Origin: Kordia aestuariivivens
GTDB lineage: Bacteria; Bacteroidota; Bacteroidia; Flavobacteriales; Flavobacteriaceae
Direction of reading: 5' to 3'
DNA length: 64,000 bases
NCBI RefSeq assembly: GCF_014397005.1
Contig: NZ_JACGWS010000007.1
Location: forward strand, 206,999 to 270,998
In this document: positions 9,406-16,107 of the stretch, piece by piece
Layout of the letters: the number at the start of each line of letters is the position of its first letter
How positions within the stretch are numbered: the stretch's first letter is position 1
Program-made: the position numbers and the translations under genes
Notes under the pieces: generated by a model
What the model was told of the DNA's origin: nothing
The model's database searches: none
Seen by the model: only the letters and a program-made list of their open reading frames with translations

Positions 9406-9549
9406 TTAGAACGGAGAGCATGAAACTGCTCTGCTACAACTAGGTCTAAAAGTTCCTCTACCGCCTTTTACGTGATCTAATTCACTGAATTTAAAAACAG
9501 AAATTGCTTTTTTATTAAGACTCAACGATTTAAGATTCTTTTTTTTCAT
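9406..9549 (-). CDS. GG-leader RiPP-like precursor peptide A1 (47 aa)
   Basis: A small gene read directly from the sequence. The leader is MKKKNLKSLSLNKKAISVF followed by KFSELDHVKGG, and the core is RGTFRPSCSRAVSCSPF. The pattern of a basic N-terminus, LxLNKxxIS, then a double glycine, recurs in 13 other small genes of this window. Such leaders are known from Bacteroidota class I lanthipeptide precursors and from radical-SAM RiPP precursors of the TIGR04149 type; the core has two Cys with Ser and Thr before them, which suits lanthionine rings. No modifying enzyme is nearby, so the class is inferred. It shares an 86-bp upstream repeat with the next precursor. Confidence 0.8.
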   Translation of the reverse strand: MKKKNLKSLSLNKKAISVFKFSELDHVKGGRGTFRPSCSRAVSCSPF

Positions 9550-9632
9550 GGTATTGATTGTTTAAATATAACCTACTCTATTAAAGGTTTTCGGCTTTCC
9601 CTTAGAATATAAACATGTTAGTAATGCTTAGA
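9547..9632. repeat. Direct repeat copy 1, upstream of precursor A1
   Basis: Begins at the start codon of A1 and runs through its upstream region to the stop codon of A2. It matches 9766-9853 almost base for base (shared blocks TTGATTGTTTAAAT, AAGGTTTTCGGCTTTCCCTT and AAACATGTTAGTAATGCTTA). The repeat should contain the promoter of each peptide gene and shows they arose by tandem duplication. Confidence 0.85.
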
Positions 9633-9768
9633 ACATATGACAATCGCCTCTTCCAGGCCAAGTTAAACAGTACCAACCAGTGATTCCTCCTTTTACTTTT
9701 TTGTACTCTATTTTAGAAATGGATTGTTTTTTTAATTCTAGAGTTTTTAATTTTAATGATTTTTTCAT
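9628..9768 (-). CDS. GG-leader RiPP-like precursor peptide A2 (46 aa)
   Basis: Leader MKKSLKLKTLELKKQSIS then KIEYKKVKGG; core ITGWYCLTWPGRGDCHMF with two Cys, two Thr, two Trp and one Tyr. The leader follows the same pattern as A1 but is more lysine-rich, with LKTLELKKQSIS in place of LKSLSLNKKAIS. Start ATG and stop TAA are both inside copies of the flanking direct repeat. The core has little in common with A1, so the two genes share control sequences but encode different products. Function as a RiPP precursor is inferred. Confidence 0.8.
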   Translation of the reverse strand: MKKSLKLKTLELKKQSISKIEYKKVKGGITGWYCLTWPGRGDCHMF

Positions 9769-9853
9769 GGTGTTGATTGTTTAAATTAGATCCTACTCTA
9801 TTGAAGGTTTTCGGCTTTCCCTTATGAATATAAACATGTTAGTAATGCTTAGA
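9766..9853. repeat. Direct repeat copy 2, upstream of precursor A2
   Basis: Second copy of the repeat at 9547-9632, about 219 bp away, with a one-base insertion and a few substitutions. It begins at the start codon of A2. Beyond it (9854-9926) I see no gene. Confidence 0.85.
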
Positions 9854-9926
9854 TTTGAATACTAATGTCAATCATTTTTGGATTATAAAAAACATTCACA
9901 TCGCGAGATTAAAGAAAATAGGGTAT

Positions 9927-9955
9927 AAAAAAAGTCTTGTGAAAAACACAAGACC
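9927..9955 (-). terminator. Terminator after precursor A3
   Basis: On the minus strand GTCTTGTG, a loop of TTTTT, CACAAGAC, then seven T. It lies 26 bases beyond the stop codon of the precursor at 9982-10134. Confidence 0.8.
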
Positions 9956-9981
9956 TGAAATTATATGAAGTACATTAATTG

Positions 9982-10134
9982 TTACTTAGGATCAGACGGA
10001 CAATGTAGTCGAAATGTATTGACATCGAAATCAGTAGGAATGCTTGAACCTCCTTTAATATTCTGCATAACTTCTAGGTTGATCTTTGCTATGAGTGTTT
10101 TTTTAAGATTAATTTTTGTTGCTGTTTTTTTCAT
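9982..10134 (-). CDS. GG-leader RiPP-like precursor peptide A3 (50 aa)
   Basis: Leader MKKTATKINLKKTLIAKI then NLEVMQNIKGG; core SSIPTDFDVNTFRLHCPSDPK. The leader deviates from the others (INLKKTLIAKI in place of LKLNKKSIS) but keeps the basic start, the I..I/L spacing and the KGG site. The core has a single Cys, so only one thioether ring could form; three Ser and two Thr are available. A TATATTTA -7-like box lies at 10169-10176, 35 bp upstream. The gene is separated from the upstream regulator (10247-11884) by a strong hairpin, so it has its own promoter. Confidence 0.72.
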   Translation of the reverse strand: MKKTATKINLKKTLIAKINLEVMQNIKGGSSIPTDFDVNTFRLHCPSDPK

Positions 10135-10196
10135 AATTGGGAAAGATTTTAGTTTGATTATTTTACACTAAATATATATGCTCCTTGAGAATTAAA

Positions 10197-10241
10197 GAAA
10201 AAGTAACGCCCTATTTTAAAGAAAATCGGGTGTTACTTTTT
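10197..10241. terminator. Terminator after the TPR-AraC gene of locus A
   Basis: Stem AAAAAGTAACGCCC paired with GGGTGTTACTTTTT (one G-T pair) around a 16-base AT-rich loop, with A and T runs outside, so it can work in both directions. It lies just after the stop codon of the gene at 10247-11884. Confidence 0.75.
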
Positions 10242-10246
10242 AATTT

Positions 10247-11884
10247 TTATAAAACTTCCATTTTGTTTAATTCTTTTATATAATATGATGGATTTAACCC
10301 AGTTTTGTTTTTAAAGTGTTTCACAAAAGAATCATCGCTTTTGTATCCGAGTTCTGTTGCGATTGCTTTTACTGAAAATGATCTGAACTTTTTATCGTTC
10401 TTCAACCTGTTTAAAACATATTCAATCCTCAAATCATTGATGTAATCATTAAACGTTTTTCCTTTATAATTATTAATTATTTGAGATAGGTACGTAACAT
10501 TTGTTTTTACTTTTTTAGCAATAGATGACAAGCTACAATTAGAATTTAAAAAATATTCTTGGTCTTCTAGTTTTTTTAATCGTTCAATTATTTCTTTAAC
10601 AGTAGTATCATCAATAGCGATATATTTTATTTCATTTTTAGATTTTTTAAAGGCTGTTGTTTTTTCATTTTCTTCTAAAATTGATTTTTTTTGAATCAGC
10701 GCTTTGAAAGTTGCCTTGTTCGCTTTTTGTTTTTTTATGTATAAGAATAAGATCAAGAAGAAAGCAAAACTGGCAATTATAATTCCCCATAGCATGTAAC
10801 TCATTCGTTGTTTATCTTCTTTTCCTTGATTTTGCAATGCTACAATTTGCAGTAAAAATGTTTCACTATCTTGTTCATGAAAGGCGTTTATAGCTTTGTC
10901 TTTCGTAAGCCTTGAACTGTCTTTTAGTTTTATTACTGTATTTAGTGCTATGTTAGATTCTTTATAGTTTCCCTTTTTCGAGTAACATTTAGCTAATAAA
11001 CTATAGGTATCTATGACATTATCTTTTTCTAAATCTTCATCTTTTAGTAAAGCAATAGAATTTAATAAATACTCAATTGCATTGTCATACTTTTCAAGAT
11101 CGTAATAACAAAGCGCTAAAGAATAGTTCGTGTTTACTTTAGGAAAAAAAGAGTTTGCTACATGGTTTTCTTTTAGGATTGTTTCTGCCTTGTGCAAATA
11201 CAAAAATGCTTGCTCCCACTTTTTTTTATGCCGAAAAAACTTTCCTTTTTTAATGTATAAATCTAAAAGACCAGCTTGATAATTTAGTTTTTCAGCTAAT
11301 GCAATTCCTTTTTCTAGATGAGGCAACATAGAATCATAATCACCTTGCGCCATAAAAGCATCACAAATCGTTGTTAGTACTTTAACATGATTCTCTTTGT
11401 TTTTAAAAGATGCTTTATCAACTAAACTTAAAGCATATACAGAAAAGTCAACTGCTTTATCTTCTTTATTTATGAATGGTAGAAACGCAATTAAACCAGA
11501 ATACGCAATCAATTCCTGATCTACATCTTTATTCTTTTTAGCAATTGTTAATGCGTTATAATACGCTTCTATTGCCTTTTCATTTTTCCAACTATAGAGG
11601 TATGATTTGCCTAATTTTATATAAGATCTGAATAATAGGCTATCATGTTGCATCTCTTTGGCAATCTCAATAGCTGCTATAAAATAGGAGATACTTCTTC
11701 TGTAATTTTCCTTTTTTTGTAGTTCACTGCCAATGTCTATCTGTTGCTGTAATGTTATTGTTTTATCATCTTGAAGGTTCTCTGAATTTATTGGTTTTTG
11801 TTGTGAATATGAAAAAGGGGCTATTAAAAGGAAAAAAATTCCTAATAAAACCATCCGCATCACTAACCGTTTTTTATATATCAT
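10247..11884 (-). CDS. Membrane-spanning TPR-AraC transcriptional regulator (locus A)
   Basis: A 545-residue one-component regulator. Order: signal-type hydrophobic segment (about 11-28), a run of TPR helices (about 45-335, e.g. AYYNALTIAKK, AIEYLLNSIALL), one transmembrane helix (about 363-383, MLWGIIIASFAFFLILFLY), a short coiled linker, and a C-terminal AraC/XylS DNA-binding domain (about 450-540, SIAKKVKTNVTYLSQII ... KAIATELGYKSDDSFVKHF). The TPR part should face the periplasm and the helix-turn-helix the cytoplasm. It precedes three GG-leader precursors on the same strand; the same pairing recurs at two other loci, which suggests it controls them. Signal and target are not known. Confidence 0.85.
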   Translation of the reverse strand: MIYKKRLVMRMVLLGIFFLLIAPFSYSQQKPINSENLQDDKTITLQQQIDIGSELQKKENYRRSISYFIAAIEIAKEMQHDSLLFRSYIKLGKSYLYSWKNEKAIEAYYNALTIAKKNKDVDQELIAYSGLIAFLPFINKEDKAVDFSVYALSLVDKASFKNKENHVKVLTTICDAFMAQGDYDSMLPHLEKGIALAEKLNYQAGLLDLYIKKGKFFRHKKKWEQAFLYLHKAETILKENHVANSFFPKVNTNYSLALCYYDLEKYDNAIEYLLNSIALLKDEDLEKDNVIDTYSLLAKCYSKKGNYKESNIALNTVIKLKDSSRLTKDKAINAFHEQDSETFLLQIVALQNQGKEDKQRMSYMLWGIIIASFAFFLILFLYIKKQKANKATFKALIQKKSILEENEKTTAFKKSKNEIKYIAIDDTTVKEIIERLKKLEDQEYFLNSNCSLSSIAKKVKTNVTYLSQIINNYKGKTFNDYINDLRIEYVLNRLKNDKKFRSFSVKAIATELGYKSDDSFVKHFKNKTGLNPSYYIKELNKMEVL

Positions 11885-11954
11885 ACACTAGAAAAAGATA
11901 ATTGAACTTTCCTCATTATGTAAATATACTAATTAACAACAGAGGATTGTAATA

Positions 11955-12047
11955 CAAAAAATCCACCTTCGCGCGGATTTTTTATTATTCTTAAAAGTGT
12001 TTATTTTTCCTTTTAAATATTCTGGCAAGTCTATTCCTGAGATGAAT
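11955..12047 (-). pseudogene. Relic of the flotillin gene 3' end with its terminator
   Basis: Bases 12005-12047 match the flotillin gene at 12784-12870 (shared TTCCTTTTAAATATTCTGGC and CCTGAGATGAA) but with the 46-base segment between two ATTCCTG repeats deleted. Bases 11955-11983 form a degenerate hairpin resembling the flotillin terminator at 12675-12703. This is one end of the tandem duplication described in the findings. Confidence 0.75.
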
Positions 12048-12065
12048 TTTTGTTATAAATCACAA

Positions 12066-12118
12066 GATTTCTTCTTTAGTCCAATTGCGTCGAATGTTGT
12101 TTATAAAAAGATGTATTT
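12066..12118 (-). pseudogene. Relic of the bioB 5' end
   Basis: Matches the start of bioB at 8897-8949 over about 50 bases with few changes (shared TTTCTTCTTTAGTCCAATTG). The ATG has become ATA, and the rest of bioB is absent. It lies immediately downstream of the intact small membrane gene, just as intact bioB lies downstream of the decayed copy. Confidence 0.85.
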
Positions 12119-12128
12119 ACAAATACAG

Positions 12129-12611
12129 TTATATCCATTTAGATTCGGCTTCTGTTGCATCTAAAATATCAATCTTTAATATTCCAGCAATCTGTTTTGC
12201 TATTTTAAACGCATCTTCTTTGTCGGCTGTTGAATATGCTTTGATGCGATGATTTCCGTTGTAGAATAAATTTAATACTATAATATCATTTTTTACAATT
12301 GCTTCCGCAGATAGGACACGTACTGCAACTGCTTCTGTTGTACTAAACACAGAAACGTATTCTATTTCAGGTAAATCGTCCCATGATCCAAAACGAAATC
12401 CAAAGACTTCTGTAAAAGTTCTGTACTTCCTAATTTCTAAGTCAATTTCAGATCCATCTTTATTAAAAAAGAAGATAGACATTCCACAAAAAATCATTCC
12501 AAATAGACTTCCAGTTACAATCCAAGCTATTCCCATAAAGAAGAAGGCGATTCCAAAAATAGATCGCATGAAATGTACTTTCCGTTTGAATACAATTTTA
12601 TTATTATTCAT
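12129..12611 (-). CDS. Small membrane protein, unknown function (160 aa)
   Basis: The N-terminal third has two closely spaced hydrophobic segments (about residues 15-35 and 36-49, SIFGIAFFFMGIAWIVTG and MIFCGMSIFFF), followed by a soluble domain with strands (VFGFRFGSWDDLPEIEYVSVF) and a final alpha-helical part (DAFKIAKQIAGILKIDIL). It resembles PH-domain-like or YcxB-like small bacterial membrane proteins in outline, but I do not recognise a specific family. It lies 107 bp downstream of the flotillin gene, beyond a terminator, on the same strand. A frameshifted copy is at 8977-9300. This is the retained copy after duplication. Confidence 0.65.
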   Translation of the reverse strand: MNNNKIVFKRKVHFMRSIFGIAFFFMGIAWIVTGSLFGMIFCGMSIFFFNKDGSEIDLEIRKYRTFTEVFGFRFGSWDDLPEIEYVSVFSTTEAVAVRVLSAEAIVKNDIIVLNLFYNGNHRIKAYSTADKEDAFKIAKQIAGILKIDILDATEAESKWI

Positions 12612-12674
12612 TCTAATAGTTTAAATTTAAGCTAGGTATTTTATTTTGTATCATCTCAACATGAAAGCGTAGAA

Positions 12675-12703
12675 TAAAAAAATCCGCTCAGTGGCGGATT
12701 TTC
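12675..12703 (-). terminator. Terminator after the flotillin gene
   Basis: Stem AATCCGC / GCGGATT with a short loop (TCAGTG), A-run before and T-run after, 16 bases beyond the flotillin stop codon. Confidence 0.75.
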
Positions 12704-12718
12704 TTAAGTTATAAAGAT

Positions 12719-14152
12719 TTACTTTTCTTCCGTATCGTTTGATTCTGTATTTTCCAGTGCTGATATTTCTTTTACAATATCTTTTCCTTTTAAATATTCT
12801 GGCAAGTCCATTCCTGCCATGTTAAACATTTCTTGTAAAGGTGGAACTGCTTTGTACATTCCTGAGATGAAATTCGACGTAGATGTTTTCCCATCTTTTC
12901 CTCCGCCACCATTTTCCCAAACAGTAACTTTATCAATCTTGATATTTTTGATTGCTTCGGCTTGTGTTTTCACTAATTCTGGTAATTTGTCAGCAATTAA
13001 TAATAATACTGCATCTTTTGGACTGTTTCCAGCTGCTTGTACAATTTGATCTAAACCTTGTGCTTGCTTCGTTAAGACTTCATATAAACCTTGCGCTTCT
13101 GCTTGTGCTTTGAATAAAATTGCATCTGCTTCTCCTTTTGCTCTTCTACGGATACGTTCTGCTTCTGCTTCAGCGTCAATTTCAACTTTCTTTTTGTCAA
13201 TTTCTGCAGGAACAATAATATCTGCCATTTGAGAAGAACGTTCTCTTTCTGCTCTCGCTTTTTCTGCTTCACGTTCTGCTGCGTACGATTCTTCTAATGC
13301 TTTCGCAGATTGTACTTTCTCTGATGCAATTGCCACACGTTCTGCTTCTGCTTCACGCTGTCTTCTTAAAGAGTCTGAGTTTGCAACTGCAATTTTTGCG
13401 GTGTTTTCACCTTCTACTGCTTGTGCATTTGCTGCTGCAACTTGTGTTCTTTCATCTTGTACTGCATTTGCTTCACCAATAGAACCATCTCTGTTTTTCT
13501 CTGCAACTGATTTACGAGCTGCGTTAATTGCATGTGCAGCTGCTTCTTTACCAAGTGCTTCAATATATCCTGATTCGTCAACGATATCCGTAATGTTTAC
13601 GTTGATTAGTTTTAAACCTACTTTCTTTAATTCGGTTTCAACACTTTGAGAAATATTTGTTAAGAATTTATCACGATCATTATTAATTTCTTCAATATCC
13701 ATCGATGCCACTACTAAACGTAACTGACCAAAGATAATTTCCTGTGCTAATTCTTGAATTTCGTTTTGACCTAATCCTAACAAACGTTCGGCTGCATTTT
13801 GCATAATGCCAGGTTCTGTAGAGATACCAATGGTAAATCGAGAAGGTACGTTTACACGAATATTTTGCTTACTTAAGGCATTGACTAAGTTCACTTCTAT
13901 TGAAATAGGTGTTAAATCTAAGAATTCATAATCTTGAATTACTGGAATGATGAATGCTGCACCACCATGAATACATTTGGCCGATTCTCCTCCACCAACT
14001 TTTCCATAGACTACTAGGATTCTATCCGAAGGACAACGTTTGTATCTACGAATAAATACTGTGATTAATATAAAGATAAATAGAACTGAGAAAATGATTC
14101 CGATTACCGGTGCAAAATCACTCACTGAATTTTGCAATAATAAGTGTGTCAT
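12719..14152 (-). CDS. Flotillin-like SPFH membrane protein
   Basis: A 477-residue membrane scaffold protein. An N-terminal membrane helix (about 15-35, PVIGIIFSVLFIFILITVFI) is followed by an SPFH/band-7 domain (GGAAFIIPVIQDYEFLDLTPISIEV ... GLKLINVNITDIVDESGYIEALG) and a long Ala/Glu-rich coiled coil (about 225-350, repeated AEAERIRRR-type heptads), ending in an acidic tail. Flotillins assemble into oligomers that organise membrane microdomains. The upstream gene, 5 bases away, encodes an NfeD/OB-fold partner, the usual pairing (as in Bacillus YuaF-YuaG). A truncated copy of the 3' end lies at 11955-12047. Confidence 0.88.
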   Translation of the reverse strand: MTHLLLQNSVSDFAPVIGIIFSVLFIFILITVFIRRYKRCPSDRILVVYGKVGGGESAKCIHGGAAFIIPVIQDYEFLDLTPISIEVNLVNALSKQNIRVNVPSRFTIGISTEPGIMQNAAERLLGLGQNEIQELAQEIIFGQLRLVVASMDIEEINNDRDKFLTNISQSVETELKKVGLKLINVNITDIVDESGYIEALGKEAAAHAINAARKSVAEKNRDGSIGEANAVQDERTQVAAANAQAVEGENTAKIAVANSDSLRRQREAEAERVAIASEKVQSAKALEESYAAEREAEKARAERERSSQMADIIVPAEIDKKKVEIDAEAEAERIRRRAKGEADAILFKAQAEAQGLYEVLTKQAQGLDQIVQAAGNSPKDAVLLLIADKLPELVKTQAEAIKNIKIDKVTVWENGGGGKDGKTSTSNFISGMYKAVPPLQEMFNMAGMDLPEYLKGKDIVKEISALENTESNDTEEK

Positions 14153-14157
14153 ATAAT

Positions 14158-14736
14158 TTATTGATTTAATGGTTGTACGATTAATATTCCAGTTCCTGTA
14201 ATGTCTTTAACTTTGACTACAGTTCCTGTTTTTAAAGTTTCTTCACTGTCTGCCAATGCATCCAATTCGCGTAATGCACCTTGAATATTGACATGTACTT
14301 TCCCTATTTTAGAACGATTAGCGCCTATAGTTAGATAGACTTCTCCAACATTCCCAATAGCGTTTTCAAGTTTTAAGGTTCCACTACTAACTAATTTGTT
14401 GATGTAATAGAGTAATGCGCCCATAATGAACATCATAATGAGTCCTGCAATAGTAGAAACCAATATGGTTACTCCTTTTCCAAATCCTGCATCTAAGCAT
14501 GAAATTCCTGCCCAACTAAAAATGGTAAAGAATGCAACTAGATTTTTAAAAGAAAAGAATTGAAATCCAATTCCTGTATCGCCTTCTATTTCGGCGTCTA
14601 CATCACCATCAACTCCATCGGCATCACCAATTAAAAATGTAGTGATAAGTACGAATACAAAAATTGTAGATGAAATTCCGGCAATAATCCAATAGAATTT
14701 TTCAAAATATGTCAATGCTGAAAACCATTCTTCCAT
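14158..14736 (-). CDS. NfeD-like OB-fold membrane protein, flotillin partner
   Basis: A 192-residue protein with three membrane segments (about 12-36, 62-80 and 85-110) and a C-terminal beta-barrel (about 120-190, IGNVGEVYLTIGANRSKIGKVHVNIQG ... GTVVKVKDITGTGILIVQPL), the OB-fold of the NfeD/YuaF family. The segment between the first two helices is acidic (DGDVDAEIEGD). It is followed after only 5 bases by the flotillin gene, so the two form an operon; the family is known to act with flotillins in membrane domain organisation. No protease domain is present, as in short NfeD proteins. Confidence 0.8.
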   Translation of the reverse strand: MEEWFSALTYFEKFYWIIAGISSTIFVFVLITTFLIGDADGVDGDVDAEIEGDTGIGFQFFSFKNLVAFFTIFSWAGISCLDAGFGKGVTILVSTIAGLIMMFIMGALLYYINKLVSSGTLKLENAIGNVGEVYLTIGANRSKIGKVHVNIQGALRELDALADSEETLKTGTVVKVKDITGTGILIVQPLNQ

Positions 14737-14777
14737 AGCGTACGATTTTAATTGTTAGTTTTTATTTTTTTGAAATT

Positions 14778-15944
14778 TTAGTCTTTTGTAAGCAATACTG
14801 AAACCGCGTTTCCTCCAAACCCAACCGCGTTCACTAAAATCTTGTTTAGTTGTTTCGGTTGATTCTCATCGTTAAGATAAGGAATTGAAATGAATTGTTG
14901 GTGTTGTATCATTAGTATTGCTAATTCTATACTTAACATTCCTGAAGCTCCAAATGTGTGACCAATCTTCCACTTATTCGTAGTAAGGTTTGGCATTTCG
15001 TTACAAAATATTTTTTTTATTGCTTGGTATTCTGCCAAATCACCTTTTATTGTTCCGGGTGCATGTAGTACAATAACATCGACTTCTTTTGGCGAATGTT
15101 TCCCTAATGCCATGCGCATCGATTTTTCAAAACAGATCCCTTCTGCTGAGATTGATGTATTGTGTTTTAGAATTTCAGTAGCATATCCGATTCCTCTGAT
15201 TTTTGCCAAAGCGTTTGCCTTTTCGCCTTTTTCTATACAAATTGAAGCAGCACCTTCACCTAAAATCATGGTGTTTCGGTTTTTTTCCAAGTCTAATGAC
15301 AAACATGGATATGCTGTTTCCTTTTTTGCGTAAATGTGTAATGCTTGCATTTGCGCAATTGTAAATGGTGTTAACGGTGCTTCACTTCCGCCTACTATAA
15401 ATGTTGAAGCCATTCCAGCGGCAATCCAAGCAATTCCATTCATTAATGCATGCAAAGCTGTGGAACAGGTAATGGAATGTGATATTTGCGGACCATTTGT
15501 TTGCAAATCGTGTGCAACCCATGACGAAATATTTCCCAACGTTGTTGTTGGCGAACTTAAAGTTTGTGCATGCTGATTTTCTAAGAAATCTTTGTGATAT
15601 TTTTCAAATAGTGTAGTGGCACCTCTTGACGAACCTATATTAATTCCAAAATCATTTTCATCGTTCCAACCTGCATTTTTTAGTGCAATTCGCGAAGCTA
15701 AGATGGCATATAAAACACTATTATCTAGATTTTTATATTTTGAATTTGAATTTTTTAGTGTTTGAATTTCTCCGTATGCCGATTCTGAAAGTGGCGCTGT
15801 CAATGCACTATTATTTTCAATTTTTTCTGTTAGAAAACAATGTGATTTTTTTGTGTAGTTTTTCCAAATCTCTGCTTGTGTACTTCCTAATGGAGATACA
15901 GAACCCAAGCCCGTTATAGAAATACAATCCTGCATCATAATCAT
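14778..15944 (-). CDS. Beta-ketoacyl-ACP synthase homologue with an altered catalytic His
   Basis: A 388-residue thiolase-fold protein of the FabF/KAS group. The nucleophile Cys160 is present (SITCSTALHALMNG), the Lys/His motif near the end is present (KWKIGHTFGASG, His329), but the first catalytic His of the usual A-H-G-T motif is replaced: the sequence is LHAPGTIKGD, with Pro296 at the His position and a His two residues earlier. The gene is on the same strand as the bio genes and lies between bioA and bioB, so a role in making the pimeloyl precursor of biotin is plausible; Bacteroidota often lack bioC/bioH. This role is inferred. Start could also be one of the two following Met codons. Confidence 0.8.
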   Translation of the reverse strand: MIMMQDCISITGLGSVSPLGSTQAEIWKNYTKKSHCFLTEKIENNSALTAPLSESAYGEIQTLKNSNSKYKNLDNSVLYAILASRIALKNAGWNDENDFGINIGSSRGATTLFEKYHKDFLENQHAQTLSSPTTTLGNISSWVAHDLQTNGPQISHSITCSTALHALMNGIAWIAAGMASTFIVGGSEAPLTPFTIAQMQALHIYAKKETAYPCLSLDLEKNRNTMILGEGAASICIEKGEKANALAKIRGIGYATEILKHNTSISAEGICFEKSMRMALGKHSPKEVDVIVLHAPGTIKGDLAEYQAIKKIFCNEMPNLTTNKWKIGHTFGASGMLSIELAILMIQHQQFISIPYLNDENQPKQLNKILVNAVGFGGNAVSVLLTKD

Positions 15945-16107
15945 ACTAAATTAAGAGTGCTAATATCGTAAGAAATGTGATGATTTGCTAACATTTGCGA
16001 GGCTGTTTACATGTAAGTTTAGGATCGTTTATGATACTTGCTAAAAGTTACTCGCCAAGTTTTATATTTTTTCTAGTATTTTTAAATCCTAGTTTAAAAA
16101 ATTGCTG

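Noticed and set aside
9547..9853. Possible CRISPR-like pair of repeats
   Set aside because: Only two copies, far too long (about 87 bp), and the spacer is a coding gene; this is a gene duplication.
9965..10171. Plus-strand open frame of 68 codons
   Set aside because: It lies opposite precursor A3, whose leader and GG site match the family on the minus strand.
13401..13649. Plus-strand open frames opposite the flotillin coiled coil
   Set aside because: They come from the biased Ala/Glu codons of the minus-strand gene and have no own features.
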